DNA of 5,646 nt from assembly GCA_937967775.1 (NCBI GenBank), contig CALCJH010000244.1, forward strand, positions 1-5,646, written 5' to 3'. Position 1 is the first letter of the stretch. Every line of letters begins with the position of its first letter. The translations under genes were made by a program, and so were the position numbers. This DNA comes from an uncultured bacterium. Its GTDB lineage: Bacteria; Armatimonadota; UBA5829; DSUL01. Positions 1-5,429 of this stretch are shown piece by piece. Below the pieces are notes generated by a model. It did no database searches. It worked only from the letters and a program-made list of their open reading frames with translations, and had not been told where the DNA came from.

Positions 1-188
1 AGTCCTGAGACGATGATCTGACCGCTGTCTGCAAAAATGACGCTGCGCGTCCGGTGGCCCTGGGTGGCGTCAATCAGGCGGCCCGTCCGCCGCGCTTCCT
101 GGATGACCCTGCGCACCGGAGCCGAATCGCTGCTGACAATCGCGATGATCCGTTCCTTGACCACCGCATTGCCGAATCCCACGCTCAT
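1..188 (-). CDS. remA: RemA-like DUF370 regulatory protein, 5' part only
   Basis: This is the N-terminal 62 codons of a RemA/DUF370 protein, running off the left edge of the window. In Bacillus subtilis RemA is a small DNA-binding protein that forms ring-shaped oligomers and activates matrix and osmoprotection genes. Family hallmarks seen here, numbered from the ATG at 188, are GFGN (4-7), the VSSDSAP segment (18-24), a basic helix around RRVIQEARR (26-34), LIDAT (38-42) and RTRSVI (46-51). From my memory of the B. subtilis protein, its Arg18, Pro29 and Arg51 correspond to Arg13, Pro24 and Arg46 here, while its Arg50 is His45. The ATG start lacks a nearby ribosome-binding site and gives a protein about five residues short at the N-terminus; an ATC codon at 201-203 fits both better. 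In Firmicutes remA usually precedes gmk, which could lie beyond the edge. The family call is confident; its targets in this organism are unknown. Confidence 0.9.
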   Translation of the reverse strand, partial: MSVGFGNAVVKERIIAIVSSDSAPVRRVIQEARRTGRLIDATQGHRTRSVIFADSGQIIVSG

Positions 189-200
189 TGCTGTGACGCT

Positions 201-219
201 GATTGTCGGGGTCCTCCTT
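201..219 (-). promoter_or_regulatory. Strong Shine-Dalgarno of remA, placed for an upstream ATC codon
   Basis: Reading the minus strand, AAGGAGGAC occupies 211-219, a near-perfect anti-16S match. It lies 24 nt from the first ATG (188), too far for normal initiation, but 9 nt from an in-frame ATC at 201-203. No ATG, GTG or TTG lies in frame between them. The site therefore bears directly on the remA start. Confidence 0.6.
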
Positions 220-267
220 GTCCGCAGTATGAGCCCGCTGCCGGGCGCAGCCGCCGCGGCCGCTTGC

Positions 268-284
268 CGGGTGATTGTCACCCG
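268..284. repeat. 17-bp palindrome in the remA leader (operator-like or hairpin)
   Basis: CGGGTGA (268-274) and TCACCCG (278-284) are perfect 7-bp inverted arms around a 3-bp centre. The site lies about 20-40 nt downstream of the predicted remA transcription start. It could be a protein-binding operator, or a small hairpin in the remA 5' leader. The half-site GGGTGATTG recurs inverted at 340-348, next to the remA -35 box. The symmetry is seen directly; the binding role is inferred. Confidence 0.45.
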
Positions 285-298
285 AATAATGCCGAATA
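282..298. repeat. Tandem 7-bp direct repeat with 10-bp period
   Basis: CCGAATA occurs at 282-288 and again at 292-298, one helical turn apart, just downstream of the predicted remA transcription start. Helically phased short repeats can bind a repeated protein such as a ring-forming regulator. With only two copies, chance remains a fair explanation. Confidence 0.35.
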
Positions 299-312
299 AG
301 CGGGTCCGGGGG

Positions 313-342
313 AGTATATGCCATATCTGAGCCCTCTGTCAA
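313..342 (-). promoter_or_regulatory. Sigma-70-type promoter of remA
   Basis: On the minus strand a perfect -35 TTGACA (337-342) is followed by an 18-bp spacer and a -10 TATACT (313-318, five of six consensus bases). Transcription would start near 306, leaving a leader of roughly 100-120 nt before remA. The -35 box lies only 24 bp from the mnmG -10 box, so the two divergent promoters probably cannot be occupied by polymerase at the same time. Confidence 0.72.
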
Positions 343-366
343 TCACCCTCCCGCGGTCACGTTCGC

Positions 367-372
367 TATAAT
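367..372 (+). promoter_or_regulatory. Perfect -10 box (TATAAT) ahead of mnmG
   Basis: A consensus TATAAT ends 14 nt before the mnmG ATG. No good -35 hexamer is visible at the usual distance; the best at 17-18 bp (around 343-349) is poor. A start 7 nt downstream would fall near 379, giving a leader of about 8 nt and cutting into the Shine-Dalgarno at 374-381. Either mnmG is transcribed almost leaderless, or the box is fortuitous and the real promoter lies further upstream. Confidence 0.45.
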
Positions 373-386
373 GAGAAGGGACTGAG

Positions 387-2285
387 ATGCAGACGCGGAC
401 CGGTGACAACAGGACGGGGAGCGCCCGTTTCGATGTCATTGTGGTGGGCGCTGGGCATGCTGGCTGCGAAGCCGCGCTTGCCGCCGCGCGCCTGGGCGCC
501 TCGACAGCGGTGGTTACTCTGTCGGTCGAGCGGGTGGCGCTGATGCCCTGCAACTGCAGCATCGGTGGGCTGGCGAAAGGCCAGGTCGTCCGCGAGGTGG
601 ACGCGCTAGGGGGACAGATGGCCCTGAACGCTGACGCCACCACGACGCACATCAGGATGCTGAATACCGGCAAAGGACCGGCGGTTCAGGCGCTGCGGGC
701 ACAGTGCGACACCGAACTGTACCGCCGCGAAATGGCCAGGACGCTCATGCTGCAGCCCGACCTCGAACTCATTGAGGGTAAGGTTGCCTCGATCCTGACG
801 GAGGACGGCAGGACACGAGGGGTGCGGCTGGTGGACGGACGGACGCTGGAAGCGGACGCAGTCGTCATCACAACCGGCACTTTCCTGAACGGCCTCTGCC
901 ACTGCGGCGAGAAGCAGACTCCGGCGGGAAGACGCAACGAGGAATCCGCCACGGAGCTGTCTGAGTCCTTGCGGTCCCTCGGTTTTCCGCTCGGCCGCCT
1001 GAAGACCGGCACCACGGCGCGGGTGGATCGGGAGACTCTCCTTTTCGACCGTCTGGAGGAGCAGCCATCCGATCCCGATGCAGGAGCGTTCTCATACCTT
1101 ACTCCTCCTGGGCGGCGGGAAGGTCTTCTCTCCTGCTGGGTGACCGCCACCACTCCAGAGACCCGGCGGATCATTCTGGAGAATCTGCACCGCTCGGCGA
1201 TGTACGGCGGCCGGATAGAAGGGATCGGGCCGCGCTATTGTCCTTCCATCGAGGACAAGATCGTCAAGTTCCCTCACAGGGAGCGTCATCAGGTGTTTCT
1301 GGAGCAGGAGGGGTGGAACACCCGGTCCATCTACGTCCAGGGGATGTCCACCAGCCTGCCAGAGGATGTGCAGCTCCGGTTCCTGCGCACCATTCCCGGG
1401 CTTGAGGAGTGTGTGATGCTGTTGCCCGGATACGCCGTGGAGTACGATTTCGTCCCGCCGACAGAGTTGTATCCCACGCTGGAGGCAAAGCGGGTTTCCG
1501 GATTGTTTCTGGCCGGCCAGATCAATGGCACTTCCGGGTACGAGGAGGCCGCAGGGCAGGGACTGATCGCCGGAATCAACGCTGCTTTAAAGATCCAGGG
1601 GCGCCCGCCCTTCGTACTCAGCCGCAGTCAGGCCTACATCGGCGTGATGATAGACGACCTGGTCATCCGCGGTGTGGACGAGCCCTATCGCCTGCTGACC
1701 AGCCGGGCAGAGCATCGCCTGTTGCTTCGTCATGACAACGCCGACTGCCGGCTGACTCCGCTGGGACGCGAGCTGGGGTTGGTGACAGATGAGCGGTGGG
1801 AGCTATTCCGTGAGCGGCAGCGCCTTCTCCAGAGCGCAAAGCGTCGCCTGACGGAGACCCGCCTGCGAGCGGACCTTGCCGGTCAACTGGGCCTTCCCTC
1901 GAATGCAGGTCTCACGTTTGCGGCTGCCCTGCGCAGACCGGAGATCACTTGGGAGCAGATTGCCCGGTTCGACGGCCTCAGCGCGCTTCCGCCGGACGTT
2001 TCTCGCCAGTTGGAGATCGAGATCAAGTACGAGGGCTACATCCGGATGCAGCAGGATGAGGCGGATCGCAGGCGTGGAGTGGAGGACTGGCGCATCCCGG
2101 AAGACTTTGACTATCACGCCTGTCAGGCCCTGTCGCGGGAGGGCAGGGACAAGCTTTCGCGCGTGCGTCCCATCACAATCGGCCAGGCGGGCCGGATCCC
2201 CGGCATCACTCCCGCGGACCTTGGCATCCTGATGGTGTTGCTGCGCCGCCACCGGGAGCGGGAAGCGCAGGCCAGCCGTGCGTAA
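387..2285 (+). CDS. mnmG: MnmG (GidA), tRNA wobble-uridine carboxymethylaminomethyl synthase subunit
   Basis: MnmG is a cytoplasmic FAD protein that, with the GTPase MnmE, installs the 5-carboxymethylaminomethyl group on U34 of certain tRNAs, using methylene-tetrahydrofolate and glycine. At 632 aa it is full length (the E. coli protein is about 629). A dinucleotide-binding motif GAGHAG lies at 21-26. Both family signatures are intact: [11 protein letters not shown] (281-291) and [16 protein letters not shown] (377-392). The two conserved redox-active cysteines correspond to Cys55 (in MPCNCSIGG) and Cys285. The C-terminal MnmE/tRNA-binding helical domain ends with the usual [18 protein letters not shown] segment. 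The ATG has AGAAGGGA 5 nt upstream and is the only start before the FAD motif. mnmG often neighbours mnmE or rsmG; here it is followed by an unrelated exported protein that overlaps its last 8 bases. Confidence 0.98.
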   Translation: MQTRTGDNRTGSARFDVIVVGAGHAGCEAALAAARLGASTAVVTLSVERVALMPCNCSIGGLAKGQVVREVDALGGQMALNADATTTHIRMLNTGKGPAVQALRAQCDTELYRREMARTLMLQPDLELIEGKVASILTEDGRTRGVRLVDGRTLEADAVVITTGTFLNGLCHCGEKQTPAGRRNEESATELSESLRSLGFPLGRLKTGTTARVDRETLLFDRLEEQPSDPDAGAFSYLTPPGRREGLLSCWVTATTPETRRIILENLHRSAMYGGRIEGIGPRYCPSIEDKIVKFPHRERHQVFLEQEGWNTRSIYVQGMSTSLPEDVQLRFLRTIPGLEECVMLLPGYAVEYDFVPPTELYPTLEAKRVSGLFLAGQINGTSGYEEAAGQGLIAGINAALKIQGRPPFVLSRSQAYIGVMIDDLVIRGVDEPYRLLTSRAEHRLLLRHDNADCRLTPLGRELGLVTDERWELFRERQRLLQSAKRRLTETRLRADLAGQLGLPSNAGLTFAAALRRPEITWEQIARFDGLSALPPDVSRQLEIEIKYEGYIRMQQDEADRRRGVEDWRIPEDFDYHACQALSREGRDKLSRVRPITIGQAGRIPGITPADLGILMVLLRRHREREAQASRA

Positions 2286-3087
2286 GCGGGTGGGGCTTGC
2301 GGCGGTAGCGCTCGGTGCGATGATCGCGCTGCCGGGCCAGGCGGTGGTCACCGCAGCTGTCACCCTGACCAATGTCATAGTTACCAGTTCCCAGTCTCTG
2401 GAGAAGCGGGACTTCGCGGACGGGGTTTTCTACGTGGTCACAGCCAACCGCAGCGCCGGGTTCAAGGTATGCAACCTGGCCGCCCCCTTTGCAGGATGGG
2501 TAGAGCGCGGTGACATCGTGAGGATTGAGGGGATCCTCCAGGTTGAGTCCGGTTCGGGGGAGGCGTGCGTTGTGACCTTCGGCGACATCTCAGTAAGCAC
2601 GTTCGGAAAGGGTGATGTGCGTCCCCTGTTTCTGAAAACGGGCGACCTGGGAGGCCAGCCGGTCCACGAAGGTTCTCCCGAAGAGCGCCCCGGCGTCACA
2701 CGGCCCGCTCCACGCGGCCCCCACAACAAAGGGCTCCTCGTCAGCGTTGCGGGGAAAGTGACGCACGTCAACCATTTCAACCGGTTCTTCTACGTGGACG
2801 ACGGCTGCGGTCTGGACGACGGTTACGGGCCGCCCGGAGTGCGGGTGAGTTGCGACTACCAGGACCTCTCGTTGGGTCAGGCTCCCATTCCGTTGCCGGG
2901 TCTCGGAGATTTCGTCGCCGTCACAGGAGTCAGCTCCAGCGAGGTCTGGCAGGGCGAGATCATCCGGCTGGTGAAAGTGCGGGATGAGAACGACATCCGG
3001 ATCATCCGGCCCTGGCCGCTGGTTACCGGCTCTGACCGGGGCGTTCCACCCGCGTTCGCTGCAGGCACCGGGCGCGCATTCCGATAA
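2278..3087 (+). CDS. Exported tandem OB-fold-like protein of unknown function
   Basis: This 269-aa protein has a typical Sec signal: basic RKR at 2-4, a hydrophobic stretch to about residue 20, and likely cleavage near 22 (GQA) or 26 (VTA). Two similar beta-rich modules follow, about 29-107 and 151-243. Each carries a GxFYV or FFYVDDG strand and a later GDxVxxxG strand, as in bacterial OB-fold domains. The second has the sequence [18 protein letters not shown], resembling a family of exported proteins I recall from Armatimonadota. A Pro/Gly/Arg-rich linker (about 127-150) joins the modules, and the last 25 residues look disordered. The GTG start overlaps the mnmG stop by 8 bp and has only a weak GGGAAG upstream, suggesting translational coupling. 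The ATG at 2320 would remove the basic end of the signal, so GTG is preferred. No catalytic motif is visible and ligands are unknown. Confidence 0.75.
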   Translation: MRKRVGLAAVALGAMIALPGQAVVTAAVTLTNVIVTSSQSLEKRDFADGVFYVVTANRSAGFKVCNLAAPFAGWVERGDIVRIEGILQVESGSGEACVVTFGDISVSTFGKGDVRPLFLKTGDLGGQPVHEGSPEERPGVTRPAPRGPHNKGLLVSVAGKVTHVNHFNRFFYVDDGCGLDDGYGPPGVRVSCDYQDLSLGQAPIPLPGLGDFVAVTGVSSSEVWQGEIIRLVKVRDENDIRIIRPWPLVTGSDRGVPPAFAAGTGRAFR

Positions 3088-3100
3088 TCCTTCTGACCGT

Positions 3101-3119
3101 CGCCCGGATGCGGCGGGCG
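3101..3119 (+). other. GC-rich hairpin between the OB-fold and ankyrin genes
   Basis: CGCCCG (3101-3106) and CGGGCG (3114-3119) can form a 6-bp stem with a 7-nt loop, 14 nt after the OB-fold gene stop. It is followed by TGATCTTTG, which has only a short T run, so it is a weak intrinsic terminator at best. It may instead attenuate, or protect an mRNA end. The ankyrin ribosome-binding site begins 9 nt after the stem. Confidence 0.3.
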
Positions 3120-3141
3120 TGATCTTTGAAGGAGAGCTCCC

Positions 3142-3744
3142 GTGCAAGACGAGCCCGAAAAGCGGATCTGGAATCTGGTGAGCGGAGCGGCCACCCGGGG
3201 GGATCTTGCGGCTATCGCCGCGTGGACCTTTGAATCGCGCCAGGTGGCCAATCTGAAAGGGGACGGCGGCTGGACTCCCCTTCATATCGCGGTTTCCCGG
3301 GACGAGCTCGCGGCGGCCCGGTTGTTGCTGGAGGTTGGAGCCGATCCTGACTCCCGCTCCGAACACGGCTGGACCCCTCTCCACGTATGCGCCGCTTCCG
3401 GGAAGGATGACGGCGTGACCCTGCTGCTCCAGTGGGATGCCGCGGTGGATGCGAGGAACGGCTCGGGCGCCACTCCACTGCACCTTGCTGTCTCCAGCGG
3501 TCACCGCAGCACTGTGGAACTGTTAGTGGGGTGGGGAGCCGATCCAAACCTGCGGGATGGGCGCGGATGGAATGCGCTCCACCGCGCTGCGTATGCCCGG
3601 AATGCCGGACTGGTGGAAGTGCTGCTGGCACGAGGCGCCGACGCCCGGTCGCGAACCGCCGACGGGCTGACGGCGCGGGATCTCGCCTTGCGGGTTCTCG
3701 CACCAGAGTTGGCGGAGCGTTTGCGCCTCGCTGCTCCACGCTGA
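3142..3744 (+). CDS. Ankyrin-repeat protein
   Basis: This 200-aa protein is almost entirely ankyrin repeats with an exact 33-residue period. The TPLH-type turns are WTPLH (44-48), WTPLH (77-81), ATPLH (110-114) and WNALH (143-147), and a divergent LTARD follows at 176-180. A degenerate N-terminal repeat spans about 9-41 and the last, about 174-196, looks like a C-terminal cap. Inter-repeat loops show the usual GADPDSR and GADPNLR forms. There is no signal peptide or membrane segment, so it is probably a cytoplasmic protein-binding scaffold, although the genes on either side encode exported proteins. The GTG start is well supported by AAGGAGAG (3129-3136) 5 nt upstream. The gene lies 54 bp after the OB-fold gene and 69 bp before the next, in the same direction. 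Its binding partner cannot be deduced. Confidence 0.9.
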   Translation: MQDEPEKRIWNLVSGAATRGDLAAIAAWTFESRQVANLKGDGGWTPLHIAVSRDELAAARLLLEVGADPDSRSEHGWTPLHVCAASGKDDGVTLLLQWDAAVDARNGSGATPLHLAVSSGHRSTVELLVGWGADPNLRDGRGWNALHRAAYARNAGLVEVLLARGADARSRTADGLTARDLALRVLAPELAERLRLAAPR

Positions 3745-3813
3745 CCTGGAGAAGACCGGTAGACCCTTCCTCTCATAGGGCTGCGTCTTAATCGTGAAGG
3801 GGAATTCTCTGCA

Positions 3814-4719
3814 ATGGCGCGCTTGCGCTGCCCTCTATCTTTCCTTCTCCTTGCCGCAGGAGCCAGCACCGATACGGCGTTTGCCGGAAATAATCTGTTT
3901 GTTGGTGCCTCCGCAAGAGCGACGTTTCCAGTGCTGGAGCCTTCCGCAATCCCTGCTGGTTTTGTCCTGGCTGGAGAGGAGCTTCTGGGCAACCCTCCGG
4001 ACACTCTCGTCGCAACGTATCACGCACCGGATGGACGATCGCTCTTTCTGATGGAGGGCGATCCGGAGGGCCTCTCGTGCCCGGAGTGCCGCGAGACAAC
4101 CGTGGGTGCGCGAAACGCGTCCTACCGCGTAGACCGTGCACAAGACGGCTCCCGGCTCGTGAGCCTAGTTTTTGTGACGGACCGCACCGGAATCTCCGCC
4201 GGCCTGCGGGATGACGGGAGTGCGCCGGAGGCCGACGTCTTGAGCATTCTCTGTGAGTTTGCCGCTTCGCTCCAGCCTGTGACGGCCGCTGCCGCCCGGG
4301 CGAAAGATCCGCTGCAGGAAGCAGCCTGCCAGGCGTCCTTCCCGGTCTACGCCCCTGCCTGGCTGCCGCAGTATTTCATGCTGAAGAGCGTAATCTACAC
4401 TTCTTCCCCTGATGCGACAGGCAGCGAGCAGGCTTTGGACGAACAGGTCACGCTGGTTTATGAGGATCCTGTCAAGTCCATCAGTCTGGCCGTCCAGGGA
4501 CCGGGCAGGGTCCAGTTGCCATCCGGACCGGGAACAAGGAATCTCACAGCTGGTGGATGGCCGGCCGCTGTTCAGGAAACGGAAGGGCGCCGCCTGCTCG
4601 TGGTCTCAACAGGCGACGCCTCCATCGTCCTGACCGGGACGGTGCAGGAAGATACGTTGATCCGCATTGCCCGGTCTCTGAGGCGCGTCCCAACGGACGC
4701 GCCGGCTTCTACCCGTTGA
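3814..4719 (+). CDS. Exported protein with two DUF4367-like domains
   Basis: This 301-aa protein starts with a clear Sec signal (Arg3 and Arg5, a hydrophobic core, and probable cleavage after AFA at residue 24). The mature part appears to be two homologous halves, about 36-155 and 174-293. Each opens with a match to AxFPVxxPxxxPxxFxL (A36-L52 and A174-L190), followed by alternating strands, and each ends in an amphipathic helix (LSILCEFAASLQPV; TLIRIARSLRRV). This opening motif plus closing helix is characteristic of DUF4367, a domain common in exported and anti-sigma-associated proteins. Residues 89-92 form a CPEC motif in the first half only, which could be a disulfide or metal pair. The ATG is preceded by AAGGGGA with a 10-nt gap. 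The 3' end overlaps the convergent ACT gene by 11 bp. No enzyme motif is visible; the function is unknown. Confidence 0.72.
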   Translation: MARLRCPLSFLLLAAGASTDTAFAGNNLFVGASARATFPVLEPSAIPAGFVLAGEELLGNPPDTLVATYHAPDGRSLFLMEGDPEGLSCPECRETTVGARNASYRVDRAQDGSRLVSLVFVTDRTGISAGLRDDGSAPEADVLSILCEFAASLQPVTAAAARAKDPLQEAACQASFPVYAPAWLPQYFMLKSVIYTSSPDATGSEQALDEQVTLVYEDPVKSISLAVQGPGRVQLPSGPGTRNLTAGGWPAAVQETEGRRLLVVSTGDASIVLTGTVQEDTLIRIARSLRRVPTDAPASTR

Positions 4720-5107
4720 TCGCCTTCAGAGCGGCCTCGTTGTCGTTGGTGTTGAAAACCAGGAGAGCCTGAGAGCCTCCGGCCGAGCTTCCGTGGGAAT
4801 GGCCAACGCTGAGGCCAGCGGCGGCGAGCGCGGCCGCCACGCCGGCAGCCGCGCCTACCGTGTCATCCGTGGTGACCAGCAGGACGGGCTTCTCGGTGAA
4901 GTGATATCCGGCGGCGCTCAGCGCATCCTTTGCGGCGTCCACGTCCGATGCGACCGCCTTCAAGTAGCCGAATTCTCCGTCCACGTAGGCGGTGTAGGCG
5001 CGAAGGTTCACACCTTTGTCCGCAAGCGACTTCAAGATCTTGGCAAGTTCGCCGGGCCGGTTCGGCGCGGCGACGGTCAACTCCAGAGCTGTCTCAGCCC
5101 TCGCCAT
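4709..5107 (-). CDS. Tandem ACT-domain protein, probable amino-acid-responsive regulator
   Basis: This 132-aa protein consists of two ACT domains with nothing else attached. The first (about 7-70) has the classic signature PNRPGELAKILKSLADKGVNL (15-35), the loop and helix where ACT domains usually bind amino acids. The second (about 74-131) is more divergent and Ala/Gly-rich, with the analogous segment around TVGAAAGVAAALAAAGLSV (83-101). It resembles stand-alone ACT proteins of the COG4747 type. Such proteins are thought to sense small ligands and act through partners, but the ligand here is unknown. It has no signal peptide and should be cytoplasmic. The ATG has GAGGT 9 nt upstream (5117-5121 on the minus strand) and its own promoter at 5180-5209. 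It runs against the exported DUF4367-like gene, overlapping its end by 11 bp, so it is unlikely to share a transcript with the plus-strand genes. Confidence 0.92.
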   Translation of the reverse strand: MARAETALELTVAAPNRPGELAKILKSLADKGVNLRAYTAYVDGEFGYLKAVASDVDAAKDALSAAGYHFTEKPVLLVTTDDTVGAAAGVAAALAAAGLSVGHSHGSSAGGSQALLVFNTNDNEAALKAING

Positions 5108-5179
5108 CTCGTTCTTACCTCACAGGTTTGATCATCACCGGCTACCCGGAGGATTACGGGCCGCTGCGGCGACATCGGG

Positions 5180-5209
5180 AGTATGGCGGCCGCTGCAGTT
5201 TCCTGTCAA
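5180..5209 (-). promoter_or_regulatory. Sigma-70-type promoter of the ACT-domain gene
   Basis: On the minus strand a perfect -35 TTGACA (5204-5209) is followed by an 18-bp spacer and CATACT (5180-5185, four of six consensus bases). The predicted start is near 5173, giving a leader of about 65 nt that contains the GAGGT ribosome-binding site. The spacing and the ATTGACAG context match the remA promoter, which supports both being real. Confidence 0.62.
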
Positions 5210-5237
5210 TACGACAGTCGGGAGAGGGAAAGACAAT

Positions 5238-5299
5238 CCCGGGGCGGGACACCTGCTGTCCTGTGGGAGAGAAACCGGCCGATGACGTTCCGCCCCGGG
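5238..5299. repeat. Long GC-rich inverted repeat, candidate terminator or structured RNA
   Basis: CCCGGGGCGG (5238-5247) and CCGCCCCGGG (5290-5299) are perfect 10-bp inverted repeats. In a plus-strand RNA the stem extends to 13 bp (5238-5250 with 5287-5299) through one G-U pair; in a minus-strand RNA that position is a mismatch. The loop contains a second hairpin possibility, GGACA/TGTCC (5247-5261). For the minus-strand gene ending at 5430, the stem would be followed by ATTGTCTTT, a weak T-rich tail, so it could act as a terminator shielding the ACT promoter, whose -35 box begins 28 bp beyond it. A non-coding RNA is the alternative. Confidence 0.5.
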
Positions 5300-5429
5300 T
5301 GGGGCCGCCCGCCCGCGACGAGTCCCCCACGGCGCGCCGCGGACCAGCAGCCCGCTAATCACTGTAACCGCAGAGTCTCACCGGAAGGTCAACGCCCGCT
5401 TACGGTTCGGTCAATCCCGGGTGATTAAG

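Larger units (their letters stand above)
5108..5429. other. 322-nt non-coding interval with promoter and inverted repeats
   Basis: No open frame here looks like protein. Those present are Arg/Pro/Gly-rich, overlap one another, and lack a ribosome-binding site with family-like content. The interval carries the ACT-gene ribosome-binding site and promoter (5117-5209), then a cluster of strong GC-rich inverted repeats (5238-5350). A stretch of about 80 nt (5351-5429) downstream of the minus-strand gene follows, in which I see no firm signal apart from a CGGGTGATT copy at 5418-5426. Confidence 0.65.

Noticed and set aside
37..330. Plus-strand open frame of 97 codons at the left edge
   Set aside because: It is antisense to the conserved RemA coding sequence and the remA promoter, with an Arg-rich translation and no homology signal.
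2590..3504. Minus-strand open frame of 304 codons opposite the OB-fold and ankyrin genes
   Set aside because: It spans two genes with clear domains on the other strand and its translation has no recognisable family; it is a GC-driven shadow frame.
5223..5286. Resemblance to RNase P RNA motifs (GAGGGAAAGAC; GAGAGAAACCGG followed by CCGATG)
   Set aside because: The two motifs are only about 45 nt apart instead of roughly 90, and the conserved GGTGAAA and GGTAAGAGC segments are absent, as is the long 3' half. The match is probably chance.
4930..5358. Plus-strand open frame of 142 codons antisense to the ACT gene
   Set aside because: It is the complement of a well-supported ACT-domain gene and then runs through non-coding sequence; its translation is Arg/Pro/Ser-rich with no domain.
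5135..5362. Minus-strand open frame of 75 codons from a GTG
   Set aside because: It is Arg/Pro/Gly-rich, overlaps the ACT promoter and the inverted repeats, and has no ribosome-binding site or recognisable motif; it is typical of chance frames in GC-rich DNA.
5351..5385. CCCGCTAATCACTGTAACCG resembling the CCCGCxACTGTxACCG segment of cobalamin riboswitches
   Set aside because: The segment has an insertion, the upstream GGTGxAAATCC and downstream AGCCAGGAGACC boxes are missing, and no plus-strand gene follows.
5386..5425. GGTTCGGTCAATCC resembling a tRNA T-arm
   Set aside because: The loop length is wrong for a T-loop, and no anticodon arm, D-arm or matching acceptor stem can be built around it.
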